From contig BSBM01000994.1 of NCBI GenBank assembly GCA_027924585.1, forward strand, positions 13,312,501 to 13,376,500: a DNA stretch of 64,000 nucleotides. The letters are read 5' to 3'. Origin of the DNA: Larix kaempferi (lineage: Eukaryota; Streptophyta; Pinopsida; Pinales; Pinaceae). Position numbers and translations under genes: made by a program. Numbering within the stretch: the stretch's first letter is position 1; every line of letters begins with the position of its first letter. The notes beneath the pieces are model-generated. The model did not search any database. It was not told the origin of the DNA and saw only the letters and a program-made list of their open reading frames with translations. Positions 23,642 through 35,569 of the stretch are shown piece after piece.

Positions 23642-24637
23642 TGATGCAGGATCATCGGGGCCTAGGTAGAACAGTCGAAGATGATCAACATAAAGGAGGC
23701 TGACCAGAGGGATTGCCGATGACCACTGGTGCGGAAGAGCATATTGGCTATCAAAGTCAATGATTCGAGCAAGAGCAGTTGGTATGCGACCAACAGAAGA
23801 AGGCGCGAAGGCTGAGAGTCCACATGTCAAGGGTCGACAGATGACAAGGTAGTAAAGGAGACATCGAGGGTCGACATGTGGTGGAACTGCGACTCGGACA
23901 GGTTTTGATTGGCGATGCCTAAGGGGTGCGGAAGGAAGCCAACAGGTTATGTCGAAGGCTGATGAAAGGCAGTAAGGTCGAGGTGATAAGACCGACTACT
24001 GTAACAGTGTCAGAAGGACACGCAGAAGTCAAGCAGAGTACTTGGCAACAGTTCGGGGTTGCTAAGGAAGTTAATGGAAGTTATTGAAGGCAGTGGGGAT
24101 CATGACAGATGTCAACACACACCGGGATTGTGCAGCACGGAAGGGGCGCTCACAGTTGTAGGTTTGTAGATCTAAGGAGATCGACAGGCAGTGGAAGTTT
24201 GTCTCGGGGGTCGGAGTAATCTCGAGAACAGCAGTAGCAGAGTAGAAGGCTTGTGCGCAGGAACATAGCAGGGAGTTCAGTTCAGTTCGATTAGAAAAGG
24301 ATCGGAAGAGGATAGCTCAAGAGAAGATTTGTAGATTGGAGAGAAAATTCACATATCTACAGAGGGCAGAGAAGATCGAGCCATAGCTCAGAGTTCCACA
24401 GTGAACCAGGAGAAGGTGACGGTCGACACACTGAGATAGCACACAATTACTTCTTTATTTTATTTGGCTAAGGCCGACAATAGTTTGTTATTTGATTCCT
24501 TGTAGTTTTCATTCTAACTATTTCAGCGAAGTAATATAATCCAACTTCTGGCATGCTGTTTACATCTAGTCTATGTGAACGTGTGTGTGGTGTGTAATTG
24601 TTAAGCAAGAACCTTAGTGATAAGGTGACTTGCGTCA
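23642..24637 (+). repeat. 5' LTR of the nested chromovirus
   Basis: The 996-bp LTR starts TGATGCAGG and ends TTGCGTCA. It is followed at 24640-24651 by an 11-of-12 match to the initiator-Met primer site. GTCGAC-like hexamers and GGTCGA motifs are frequent. It is about as long as the 3' copy but differs at many positions, so the insertion is old. Confidence 0.9.
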
Positions 24638-25089
24638 GTTGGTATCAGAGTGGGAGGAGAATCCTCAGAGTGGCAAAATCATGTGAGCAGGAAGACGTCA
24701 AATGGTATCAACATTGGAAGTGAATCCAGTGTGCAATGCGTTGAACAACTCCAGCTGCGGTTGGGTAGAGTTGTGCACGACTTGTTGAAGTCCAGTTGTG
24801 ATTGGATAGAGTGGGGGTTTCAGTTGAGGTTGGAAATGGCTCACAGAGGCGTTAACGTTCGAGGTTTTGGATGAAGAGCAGGTGGAGCAACAGTCACAGT
24901 TGTTCGTGAGATGTTCGACGAGTGCGTCTGAGTAATGTGAACTCTGAAAAATGAAGTAGCATCGATCAAATAATTCCAAAGGCATGGTTGTGTTCCTGAT
25001 GCATTAGACCACAAGAGGTTGAAGAAGTGGAAGCACGGGAAGGCGCAGGAGAAGAACTAGAAGATAAACTCATCAAGCTTCTCATAGAT

Positions 25090-25790
25090 ATGAGAGGTCG
25101 GATAGAGATAGATGTACGTACCTACTCAGGAAATCTGGATCCAGAAGACTTCGTCGATTGGTTCAGAGAAATGGAGAAATAATTCAACATAGAGCAGATC
25201 GATGATCCTAAATGGGTTAAAACTTCATCTGTGAAGTTGAAGGGTCATGCCTCATTATGGTGGGACAATGTGCAGGCTGACAGAATCAAGAAGGGAAAGG
25301 AGAAAATCAAGTCTTTGGATAGGATGGTTTCCAAGTTGAAAGGGAAGTTCTTTCCAAATGACTATGTAATTTCCTTGTTCCGGAAGAGTTCTATAGTTTT
25401 TCGATAAGGTCAGGTCAGACCGACAAAGGAGAAAAAGCTGTCATAGGATATGTCAACGGCTTGAAATATGCCATTGAAGACGAGTTGAGCATGTCAAGAT
25501 TCATAGCGGTCTATGAAGCCTACCAGTTAGCTATGAAGGCAAAGGAGAAACTGCCGAGGAAATCCGGAGCAACCAGAGGTAGGATGACTAGTCGAGGTTC
25601 AAAGACTATTTCCGCAAAATGCCAAAGTAGTAGTTATAGGAGAGAAGCCGTCGAAGAAAACCAACGAGCGGAAGGGACAATGACAAGGGATAAAGTGCAA
25701 GAAAATCAACACGATGGTCAAGAAACATGCGGTCAAGGTGCGTATGGCCGAAGTGGTCCATCCTACAGAAAATGAGCTAACAGACTAGCC
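25090..25790 (+). pseudogene. gag of the nested chromovirus
   Basis: The frame from about 25110 reads TYSGNLDPEDFVDWF, a stop, then LKGHASLWWDN and IKSLDRMVSKLKGKFFP, which is the retrotransposon gag pattern. After a frameshift it continues at 25461-25775 (NGLKYAIEDEL, YEAYQLAMKAKEKL). The downstream Cys knuckle region is too decayed to trust. Confidence 0.75.
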
Positions 25791-25859
25791 ATAATTTGTT
25801 ACAAGTGTCATGGAGTAGGAAACAAGCCATATGAATGCCTAGAGAACCTTCATGTTGCA

Positions 25860-26640
25860 GAGTAGTCAACACCCATAAGTTGAAGAGAGGAGCAAGTCGA
25901 CAAGAGGACATAATCGAAATCCGATAGTAATGAGGATGCGAAGAAGAAGAATCGGAACCTGACGGTCAGAAGAACATTGGTTTAGGAAGAACGACGCGAT
26001 GAGCAAGAGCCAACACAATGAAGGGGTATCTTTCGAAGCAAAATGTGAATCGGCGAATGGCGTTGCAAGACCATAGTAAATGGTGGAAGCACTAAGAATC
26101 TCGTGTCGACAGAAGTCATCGACAGGATGGGGTTGAAATGTCGTGAACATCCACACCCATACAAGATCTCATGGTTGTAGAAAGGACATCATGTGAAGGT
26201 GACCAAACAGTGCCTAATTAAATTCCAAGTAGAAGGATTTGAAGACAGCGTACTCTGCAACATAATCCCAATGGACGTGTGCCATCTGTTGTTAGGGAGA
26301 CCATACAAATATGATCAAAAGATGACCTATGATGGTTGAGCCAACACAGTCACAGTGTGGAAGAATGGCATGCAAAAGAATCTTTAGACGAAACCAGAGG
26401 AGCAAGACGACAGTAAGCAGGGTGAGATCAGCTTTTGGGAGAGGCAAGTGCTGATGTGTTTAGCGAAAGAATTCCTCGCAGAAGAGGAAAAGTAGTCGGG
26501 ATGTTTTCCTATCATTCCTAAAGGGCCATGTGTTGAGAAGGTGACAATGGAGAATATTTTTGTCGAATTCAGAATGATGCTTGATGAGTTTCGAAGCATA
26601 GTAGTCAATGAGACACCTACGGGAATACCACCGGCGAGAA
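25860..26640 (+). pseudogene. Decayed gag end and protease region of the nested chromovirus
   Basis: This interval lies between gag and reverse transcriptase, where a retropepsin is expected. Only scattered matches remain (for example a VCHLLLG-like segment at about 26278-26300), and I cannot see an active-site Asp. The call is by position. Confidence 0.4.
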
Positions 26641-26644
26641 GCAT

Positions 26645-27930
26645 ATCCCATTAGATCGACTTGATTCCAAGGTTGAGTCTGCCAAACAAAGCACCACATA
26701 GGATGAGTCCAACAGAAGGTCAGGAACTCAATGAACAGGTCCAGGATTTGTTTCACAAAGTGTTGATTAGAGAAAGTCTAAGTCCGTGCATGCTACAAAT
26801 AGTATTAGCACTAAAGAAAGGTGGAGAATGGGGGATGTGTACAGACTCAAGAGCTATCAACACGATCACGAACAAGTACCAGTTTTCATTGCCGAGGATG
26901 GATGACTTGATGGATTGCTTGAGTGGAGCAAAGTACTTCACGAAGATAGACCTGAAAGCGGTTATCACCAGATTCGAGTTAGAGAAGGAGATGAATGGAA
27001 AACAACATTCAAGAGGAAGGAAGGGCTGTATGAGTGGTTAGTCATGCCTTTTGGATTGACTAATGCACCCAGTACATTCATGTGGTTGATGAATGAGGTA
27101 TTAAAACCACTCTTGGTTAAGTTAGTCGTAGTATACCTAGACGACATCCTGATATTTAGTTGAACCAAGACAGAGCACGTGGGGCACATTTGATAAGTAT
27201 TGCAGAAGTTGCAGGACGAGAAATTGATGGTGAACCTGCAAAAGTGTTTCTTCATGAAGGAAGAACTGGTGTACTTGAGATTTGTAATCTCAGGTAAAGG
27301 GTTGGTGATGGACTGAGAAAATGTGAAAGCAATATTGGATTGGCCGGAACCAACAAGTATGACTGGAGTAAGGAGTTTCGATGGACTTGCCATTTTCTAC
27401 AAGAAGTTCAGTCATGGATTCAGTCGAATTTGTGCACCTTTGACAGAGTGCATGAGAAAAGGGGAATTCAAGTGGACTGAAGCAGCCCAACGAGCTTTCG
27501 ACAAGTTGAAGAAAAATGTCACTGAGAGCCCAGTGTTAGCGCTCCCAGATTTCGACAAATATTTCTAGGTCAATTGCGACATGAGTGGAATGGCAATTGG
27601 AGCAGTGTTGATCTAGGAGGGTCGACAAATTGCATTCTTCAATTCGAAGTTGGATGATGTGAAGCGGAAATATTCAGTCTATGACCAGTAATTTTATGCT
27701 ATTGTTCAAGCATTGAAGAAGTGGAGGCATTATTTGTTGCGCAAGGAATTTGTGTTGTACACAGATCACCTAGCACTGAGGTATCTATATACTCAATCGA
27801 AGTTGAATCAGTGGCACATGAAATGGGTCAAATTCCTATAGGGATATAAATTCATGTTGCGATATAAGTCCAGAAAGTCAAACAAGCTTGCTGATGCGCT
27901 GAGTCGAAGAGTTTCATTGTTGAACATGAC
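26645..27930 (+). pseudogene. Reverse transcriptase and RNase H of the nested chromovirus
   Basis: The frame at 26661-26960 gives CTDSRAINTIT, the [10 protein letters not shown] segment and YFTKIDL. A one-base frameshift at about 26955 moves to the frame with [22 protein letters not shown] and an intact catalytic YLDD at about 27134-27145. The connection region (27323-27568) and RNase H follow (YSVYDQ, LRKEFVLYTDH, then LADALSRR at about 27888-27911). Stops at 27161, 27567 and 27617 among others break it. Confidence 0.85.
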
Positions 27931-27949
27931 GACAATTCAGGAAACATGA

Positions 27950-29230
27950 ATGGAGCCGGTAAAGGTAGAGTGTGCACCCGACAAATATTTTGTGAAAGCA
28001 TGGAAGGCTTGTCGTGAACCATGGAGTGTCAAGAGGACTCCATTCTTGGATTATTTTATCCAAGAGAGATACCTATTCAAGCGACAACAATTATGTATTT
28101 CCAGAGGCTCCATAAGAGAGAACCTAATCTGAGAGTTGCATGGTGGTAGATTAGCAGGTCATTTTGGCATCCACAAGACCAGGGCATTGGTCAAAGAAAT
28201 GTATTACTGGCCAGGAATGACAACAAATGTCAGAAAGTGGGTTCGACAATGTAGAGTTTTCCAGTTCGAAAAAGGGAGAAGTCAGAATACGGAGTTGTAT
28301 ACACCATTAGTTGTACCGGATACCCCATGGGAGCACCTAAGCATGGATTTTGTGCTAGGATTGCCGAACACGTAGCAAGGGAGTAACTCAATCTTTGTTG
28401 TAGTTGACAGATTTTGGAAAATGGCACTCTTTATTCCGTGACAGAAGACAAGTGATGCCATAGGCATTTCTGTACTATTCTTTAAGGTAGTAGTCAGATT
28501 GCTTGGGTTGTTGAAGAGTATCACATCGAACAGAGATACCAAGTTTATGGGAAATTTATAGAGAACCCTATGGAAGAAACTTGACACGAGGTTGCAGTTG
28601 AGCTCGACATATCATCCGCAGACAGGCGGACAGACCGAGGTGGTGAATAGAAGTTTGGGAAATCTTCTAAGGTGCTTGACGACTGATAGACCAAAGTAGT
28701 GGGAGAATGTTTTGGCGCAAGTAGAGTTTGCATATAACAATTCTTTGAATCGGTCGACAGAGTTGAGCCCATTCCAGATTGTTTAGGGAAGAAACCCACA
28801 TGGAGTGGTGGATTTGGTCGAGTTACCGACAGAAACCAGGATAAGCATGGATGCAGAATCATTCCCAGAGCATATGAAATAAGTGCATGAAGATGTGCGA
28901 AAGTGCATAGAGAAGAGTAATGCAGCATACAAGTTGAGAGCCGACAGGAAGAAGAGGCTACAGTCGTTCAGTGAAGGAAACTTAGTCTATGCACATTTGT
29001 GGAATGAGAGATTTTTGACAAGAACATATAACAAGTTGAAGCTGGAGAAGATTGGACCATGTAAAATTCTGAAGAAGATTTTAGAAAACACTTATGTGTT
29101 CGAGCTATCGAATGACCTGAGCATTTCGCCAATTTTTAATGTCTTAGATCTGTACAAGTTTGAAGAAGGTTCAAGCAGCAGAAGCGCGGAAGTGTCGGAC
29201 ATCGACTGGACAGTGCAAATTCTTGATTGA
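27950..29230 (+). pseudogene. Integrase of the nested chromovirus
   Basis: The zinc-binding part is at about 28136-28270 (H-x..GHFGIHKT, then CRVF, where the last Cys is replaced by Phe). The catalytic core has Asp in SMDFVLGLP (about 28342), Asp in SNRDTKF and Glu in QTEVVNRS (about 28630). The C-terminal part at 28883-29160 has the family pattern AYKLRADRKKR, GNLVYAHLWN and KIGPCKI. There are at least five in-frame stops, and one insertion of stop codon type CAG-to-TAG in PK*WEN. Confidence 0.85.
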
Positions 29231-29400
29231 CGGAAGGAAAAAATCGCAGAAGTAATAGAGGAACATGAAGTCAGGCGTACGCATAGTTCGCGAAAGGAAT
29301 ACTTAGTGAGATGGAAAGATGATGAGTTGCAGGAGGCGACATGGATTTCTAAAAAGAGTTTAGGAGACTATCAGAGCGGTCGAGTTCTTTTTAACCTGGG
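29231..29400 (+). pseudogene. Chromodomain of the nested chromovirus
   Basis: Directly after integrase the frame reads EVIEEHEVRRT, KEYLVRWKDDELQEATW, then a helix: the three-part chromodomain pattern with its Trp and acidic residues. It stops next to the 3' LTR, as in chromoviruses. Confidence 0.75.
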
Positions 29401-29405
29401 GAGTC

Positions 29406-30402
29406 TGATGCAGGAGCATTAGGGCCTAGGCAGAGCAGTCAAAGATGATGGACCTAAAGGAGGCTTACAAGAGGGATTGCCAATGACCACTAGTGTGGAA
29501 GAGAAGATTGGCTTTCAAAGTCAATGAGTCGAGCAGGAACAGCCGGTATGTGGCTGACAGAAGAAGCCATGAAGGTCGAGAGTCAACGTGTTAAGGGTCG
29601 ATAGATGACAAGGTAGTAACGAAGATGTCAAGCGTCGACATGTGGTTGAACTACGACTCCGACAGGTTTTGATTAGTGAAGCTTGAAGGGTGCGAAAGGA
29701 AGCCTATAGGTTATGTCGAAGGTTGACGAAAGATAGTAAGGTCGAGGTGATAAGATCGACTATTGTAGCAGTGTCAGAAAGACACGTAGAAGTCAAGTAG
29801 AGTACTTGCCAACAATTCGGGGTTGCTAAGGAAGTTATTGGCAGTTATTGAAGGAAATTGGGATCGTGATAGATGTCAACATGGAAAGGGATTGTGCAAC
29901 ATGGCAGGGGTGCTGACAGTTGCAGGTTTGCAGGATCTGAGGAGATCGACAGACAAAGGAAGCGTGTCTCACGGGTTAGAGTGATCTTGGGAACAATAAC
30001 AACAGAGTAGAAGGTTTGTGTGCAGGAATAGAGCAGGGAGTTCAGTTTAGTTCGATTTGCAGAGGATCAGAAGAGGAGAGCTCAAGAGAATTTTTGTAGA
30101 TTGGAGTGAAAATTCACACATATACACAGGGTAGAGAAGATTGAGCCATAGCTCAGAGTGCCACAGTGAACCAGGAGAGGGTGATAGTTGACACACTAAG
30201 ATAACACACAGTTACTTATGTATTTCATTTGGCTAAGGCCGACAATAGTTAGTTATTTCATTCCGTGTAGTTTTCATTGTATTCGTTTCGGTGAAGTAAT
30301 ATAAGCCAGCTTCTGACATCTTTTTTACATCTGGTTTATGTGAACACATGTGTGGTGTGTAATTGTTAAGCAAGAACCTTAGTGATAAGGTGACTTTCAT
30401 CA
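29406..30402 (+). repeat. 3' LTR of the nested chromovirus
   Basis: The 997-bp LTR starts TGATGCAGG and ends TTTCATCA, preceded by a short purine-rich CTGGGGAG. It is homologous to 23642-24637 over its whole length. Confidence 0.9.
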
Positions 30403-31500
30403 GATCCCTTGGTTGTAACCTTGGAAGAAACCAAAGATTTGAGTTAACTTAGTATTTATGAGTTGTATGCTTCACTCATCAATCATGAACACAGATTAAA
30501 TAGATCAAACACATCATCATAAAATGCATTAGCAATGCAATCATCTATAAGTCATGGAAGAGGAAGGGGGATATTTAATCCTAGAAGCAAAGGAAGAAGT
30601 TCTTCTAGAGGAGGACATAACACTAGTTCAGCAAATCATGGTGGTAGAGGTCAAATCCAAAATCCTAGTCGACAAAGTGGCCAAGGATTTGATGAATCAT
30701 AAATTCAATGTCATTATTCTAGGAAATTTGGGAATTTTGCATATGAATGCAAGAAGAAATAGTATGACCAGAACAAGTAGGGTTGAAATTAGTAAATTAG
30801 CACTAGCACTTCTAACATCACAATGTTTATGGAATCCACTAGGATTGCTCAACCAATTTCTTGAAACTCCCCACTTGAGTGTAATATTGCCCAAGAAATT
30901 CCATGCGACACATGGTATTTAGATTCAGGCTACAGTAATCAAATGACAATAAATCCAAATTTGTTTTCTACTCTTGATAAATCAGTTCAAACTGATGTCA
31001 CGCTTAGTAACAATATCCAAGTCATTGTTTTGGGCGAAGGAAATGTTCATATTCTTACAAAAAAGGGGAGCATAAAGTTATTCCTGATGTATATGATGTC
31101 AAATACCTAAAGCATAATTTGATGAGTGTTGTACAGCTCGTGCAAAAAGGTTATAGAGTCTACATTGAAATAAAACAATGTGTGATTATCGACATGTATC
31201 TAGGCAATCATCTCATAGCTAAGGTACATATGACAAGTAATCGCATGTTTCCCTTAAGAATAAGGTCTAATATGAAGAGAAATACAATGCAAGACACAAA
31301 TATGTGCACTCTGGAGCTGCCTTTAAAGAAGAAGGTAGAAAAGTAGACAAGCACTCTTTGAATAAAGAGAAAGACAATGGTATAGAAACACAAGCAACGT
31401 TTTAGTCAATCGTTTAGGATGGTTTCTTGCCGTCACATTTTATATTTGGATGTTTAAATTTGGGTGGTCTGAATCCAAATAAATATAACTTAAGTTTGAA
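30403..31500 (+). pseudogene. Copia gag end, protease and GAG-pre-integrase start
   Basis: Gag resumes at 30403 (PLVVTLEETKDL, then the Gly/Arg/Ser-rich RGRGIFNPRSKGRSSSRGG). A zinc knuckle follows near 30710 in which the second Cys became Ser and the His became Asn. The protease shows WYLDSGYSNQMT with the catalytic Asp-Ser-Gly intact at about 30922-30930, followed by VLGEGNV and the segment at 31119-31346 (SVVQLVQKGYRVYIE). An FGGLN-like remnant at about 31455 is the GAG-pre-integrase box. Frameshifts and stops are frequent. Confidence 0.75.
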
Positions 31501-32500
31501 ACCATGAAAAAATCTTGGTAGCTTGCTTATCACATTATACAGCCATCTAAAAGTATACCTACTTAAGTATTACTCAAACTGAGTGTTGGCATGAGGAGGT
31601 AGGTAATCTAGGTGTCCTGAAGTGAGACGTCGATATTACTAGTAGACGGATAATGCCTTAAATTAAGCATTAAGTTTGTCTATGCTGGATGGAAACATTA
31701 ATAATATGAAGAAGGCACTTCATGATAATTAGACTAGCACAGGTTGTATACCGGTTTTCAAGTAAAACTCCCACTTAACAACTCGCTGCTATCAACAAAT
31801 AAACAACCCCGACGATGGGTGTAAACAAAAGTTCAAGTTTCGGTGTAAGTGACAGAAAAGCGTTGTTCGGTATTGAAACATTAGTTTGCAAAAGAAAATT
31901 ACAGAGATAGACCACGCATCGTCAAAGCAAAGCTAGATATCTTCTATAGGGGAAAGGGTTATCGGATTGACTTAGCCAGCGAAACAATTCTCTGGGGAGA
32001 ATCGACTTCCAGATAATAGTATGTAGTTAATAGTAAAAGTAGTCGACATCGATCAGAGTAACCATGCTATATGATAAGATAATATGAGGATCACGCCCCC
32101 TGAACACTATATAAAACTATAATCACAGGAAGCACGCTTTCTAAGCAGGTAGAGCGTGAAAACATCAATTAGGAAAAATATTTAATTCCAGGGGTCTCAT
32201 AAAACAACGCTTCCAGTTATATGAAGATGATTCCAGTTATATGAAGATGATCAGGAAAGGGAAGAAAATTAGTTGCGTGCTCTCCTCCTGAGAGAGGCCG
32301 GATGATAAGACAACGCTTCCAGTTTTAAACAATTTGTTCCAGCAGAAATCTGATCTTCTGCACATGTTTTTCATTGAATATCTTAAATGTTGAATGCTGG
32401 TCTATTTCTTCATTATTGACAATCTTGATCATTTCCAGCTTTCTGTGAATTAAACAGAGAGCCCTCTTTGCTTGTGTTAGGTCAGAAACATAAGCCAAAG
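31500..32500. other. Unassigned stretch
   Basis: I recognise no gene or element boundary. A perfect 20-bp tandem duplication (TTCCAGTTATATGAAGATGA) lies at 32211-32250, and a TATAAAACTATAA segment at about 32110. On the minus strand, 32510-32340 holds an open stretch of about 55 codons with coding-like composition (VSDLTQAKRAL, KIFNEKHVQKIRFLLEQ) that I cannot assign. Confidence 0.4.
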
Positions 32501-33959
32501 ATTGGTTAGTGGTTACCCAGAATTACTCTCTCCACAACCTAGGGGGTCAATTTTGGTGTTAACAGTATGCATCCCATTATCCAATCAACCATTGGTAGAG
32601 GCATGCCTATCTGTATTACAAGAAGTTGGAGGAATGTCCAATTTACTCGATCATATGCCTTGGAGAGATCTAGTTTTAAATCCATGGCTGGTAATTTTTC
32701 TTTTTTGATGGAGTGGAAAACTTCCTAAGCTATGGACACTGCATCATGAATTTGATGGTTAAAGAGGAAGCCAAATTGTTCTTCTGTGATAATCTTGCTA
32801 AGAACCGGTTCGAGTCTCTGAGCTATCACCTTGAATATTATTTTGTAGATCATGTTACAGCCTGCTATGGGTCTGTAGTCTTCAAAAGTTTCCCCTTTTT
32901 GTTTTTTTGGGATCATGGTAATGAAGGTAGAGTTAAAGGTACCCAAAATTTTTCCTGAGCACTGAGATTCTTAGACGACCTTAAGTATGTCCTCCTTCTG
33001 TAGGTCATAAAACCACAAGAAAAATTCTACAGTGAAGCCATTTGGCCCAGGGATCTTTCCTTTATGAAAGGAGTGAAGAACTATGTGGATTTCCTCCTCT
33101 TTCACTTCCTCTTCTAAGTCAACTTTCATTTCATCTGAAATAAGTGTGGGGAAGAGATTAATTATGTCTAGAATTTCTTCTATCGGGCATCTTGGGGGGG
33201 TCGTGAACCTTGCCTTCAAGTGGGCTTCAACTACCTTGGTCTTCTCCATAAAAGACTTATCAATATTTCCTTGATCGTCCTTGACATCCATACTGGTGTT
33301 TGTATTCTTTCTATGTGCTGCAAAGCGATGAAAGAATTTTGTGTTTTTTTCACCCTCCTTAATCCAAAGAGATCTGCTCTTCAATATCCACAGTGCTTCT
33401 CCTTTTGCCATTAAAGAAGCCTTTTTTCTATCTAATATTTTCAGGGTTATCAATTGCTCATTAGGGAAAATTCTGTTGGGCATCAGAATGTTCAGTTCTT
33501 TGATTTTCAGTTCAATTTCCTTTAGGTCCCATCGATCGTTTTCCTCCTGTTCCTTACCCCAAGCTTTGGCAAGAGTGTTGATTTGAAATAAATTGAGGTC
33601 GAATTGTTTCATGAAAGAGGTATTTGATGAGCAAGTTAAAGGACACCAATTGTCCTTCACTAGTTTGCAGAAGTCTTTGTGCTCTAACCATGAGGGGTTG
33701 AACCTAAAAGGGGCGAGGGTATTTTTTTTCGGCACGATGATAGATGGAGAGATTTGTCTATGATCAGAGGAACCTCCTACTTCCACAGAGGAACGAAAAA
33801 TAAGCCTTAGCTGGAACAGGTCTTCAGACATAAGGATCCTATCCATTCTTTTGGAGATAGCTTGGTCTCCTCCTATATTGTTCCTCCAAGTTGGAGTGAT
33901 TTTCACTGGCCGAAGATCAATCAAGTTTTTCTCTTCGAACAGATTGAGGAAGAAAGGGG
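32500..33959 (-). pseudogene. LINE ORF2: end of endonuclease and reverse transcriptase start
   Basis: This is the downstream half of a minus-strand L1-like ORF2 whose start lies at 45809. The frame 33924-32971 gives the endonuclease end (RMDRILM, then SSDHRQI near 33770), a long charged linker and KGKIPGPNGFTVEFF. After a stop the reverse transcriptase continues (FITMIPKK, EDYRPIAGCNMIYKI, EEQFGF) to LKLDLSKAYDRV at about 32670, which carries the first catalytic Asp. Coding ends near 32530, before the YxDD core. Loss of the 3' end is unusual for a LINE and suggests a deletion or break there. Confidence 0.85.
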
Positions 33960-34363
33960 TGTGGAGAACCTGTAATAATTAATTAATGAAAACACACGAT
34001 ATAGTAGAAATAACAGAACTCAGAATCACTTTTATATTGATCGCAGGCCACTTTGAGGGCACAACCTCCTTTGAGCAAGCTCAATACAATAACTTCACGG
34101 TGCCTTCACTGGTCTCAACATAAACTTATATATTAATTCTAGGCGCCAATACCATGGGTCAAAACCATGTGTCAATACAAACCATGGGCCAATACAAAAT
34201 ATGGATCAACAATTACTACGGGACGACTTACAAAGCATATGCGTCCAATAACAATAATACAAACTATGGATCAACAAATACTATGGGATGACTTACAAAG
34301 CATACACATCCAACAACAATATACTAAAAAGGTAAATAGAAGGGTTGACATGGGTTCCTAACA
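33960..34363 (-). repeat. 3' LTR of the minus-strand chromovirus
   Basis: The 404-bp LTR reads TGTGGAGAAC...TTCCTAACA on the plus strand. By eye it differs from the 44928-45332 copy at roughly 25-30 positions, which implies an older insertion than the copia inside it. Confidence 0.9.
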
Positions 34364-35569
34364 TCCCCCCTCCCTTAAAAAAAAGCTTTGTCCTCAAAGC
34401 TTTAGATGTCAAAATTGATGTAGAATCGAAAGGAGTGGTTCCCCTGTAGCATCCTCGGGTTGCATTCCGGCCCACTAACGTCTTTTGAGTTTCAGCGAGG
34501 ATTGCTTGGAAGGCTGTAAACAAAGAAGGATCATATCAACTGCATGAAAAGTGCATTCAAAATGATGCTGATCTACTTGTTGTTTCAGTCGAGTTCTTGC
34601 CATGTGAAGATTGTACTGCAGAATGAGAAGAATCTGATCGCGGTTTCGATGAATCGAGTCAATTGCCTGAACTGGGGAGATGCTTAGCATGTATGGAAGA
34701 AGAACCGGTGGTGCCTGTCCATAAACTGCTTCATATGGTGTCCTTTTACATGTGGTATTGTACTATTGGAGCGCTTCTAGGAAATCTATAGAAATAGATG
34801 TCCACATCTGTGTAAGGATGGGAAAGGGATCGAGCAGTCCTGAAAGGAGTGTTGTTTCACCCTTGTTGACCTGGAAAGTATCATAGTTAGCCACAATTTG
34901 TTGAAATGCCATTTTCAGTCCCTTCCAAAAGAAGTTACATTGTTCCCGTTCATACATTTTGAGGAACCCAGAGTTCCCTACTGAAGAAGAAGCATGGAGT
35001 TCAGAGAAGAGATAACCCTGTTGAACAGATTGGAATCAATTTGGAACAAGCAGAGAAATGGCTATAAGAGAAATTGGGTCATCAAATGTGCGAGAAGGAG
35101 CATCCATCACCATATTGTCCTTACCCTTCTTGCAAGTGATCACATAGGCATAACCCATGAGTTGGATAACCCATTTTAGGTGTGCTAGGGAGGAGACCCA
35201 TTGTTCCAGGAAATTTTCTAGACTCTGGAGATCAGTCTTGATGCAGAAATAATTCCCTAATAGGTATGGATGCCACTTCTATACAGCATGCAAAATAGCC
35301 ATCATTTCCTACTGAGATGTAGATGAAGCTAAATTCGTACCGAAAAGGTCTCCTGAAGGCAACAAGCCCACTGGTTCAGTAAGGACACCTACATATTCAT
35401 CCAAGGAAGTAGGGGTGACCATTGATGGGTGCATCTGAATGGAATGGAGTTGAACGATGACACCATGTGAATTCTTCATAAGGATCTTTTCCAGGCGATG
35501 GTAACTGATGATGCAGAGAAACCCTTCTTGTTAGCCCTAAAATTTGTGTTGTTTCCCATTGACTGAAAG
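34364..35569 (-). pseudogene. Fused pol remnants: RNase H, integrase finger and chromodomain
   Basis: Reading on the minus strand from 35400, there is an RNase H tail (SSTSQ, stop, EMMAILHAV, then KTDLQSL, and VITCKKGKDNMVMDA). The integrase zinc region follows (CNFFWKGLKMAFQQIVANYD, about 34940-34885, with VNKGET). The sequence then passes straight to integrase C-terminal sequence (34690-34475, MLSISPVQAID..) and a broken chromodomain (PEDATGEP, about 34450) before the purine tract. Reverse transcriptase palm and integrase core are absent, so at least two internal deletions occurred. Confidence 0.7.

Larger units (their letters stand above)
23642..30402 (+). mobile_element. Complete chromovirus (Ty3/gypsy) nested in copia gag
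   Basis: The element is 6761 bp long with LTRs at 23642-24637 and 29406-30402. The target duplication is GATCT (23637-23641) and GATCC (30403-30407). The host gag codon order (LKFD then PLVV) continues across it. It contains a primer site, gag, reverse transcriptase, RNase H, integrase and chromodomain in gypsy order. Many in-frame stops look like CAG-to-TAG or CGA-to-TGA changes, as expected from decay of methylated DNA. The structure is complete but no open polyprotein remains. Confidence 0.9.
22353..31500 (+). mobile_element. Old Ty1/copia element, 3' truncated, split by a chromovirus
   Basis: It starts with an LTR-like TGTTGGAAAT at 22353. Copia gag starts at 23062 and is cut at 23641; it resumes at 30403, followed by a protease and the start of the GAG-pre-integrase region (to about 31500). 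No integrase core, reverse transcriptase or 3' LTR is visible, so the 3' part is lost. The chromovirus at 23642-30402 is a later insertion into gag. Confidence 0.75.

Noticed and set aside
24698-24985. A 95-codon minus-strand frame
   Set aside because: It lies in the leader of the nested chromovirus, without a recognisable pattern.
33083-33586. Plus-strand frames of 63-81 codons
   Set aside because: They lie antisense to the LINE ORF2 frame.
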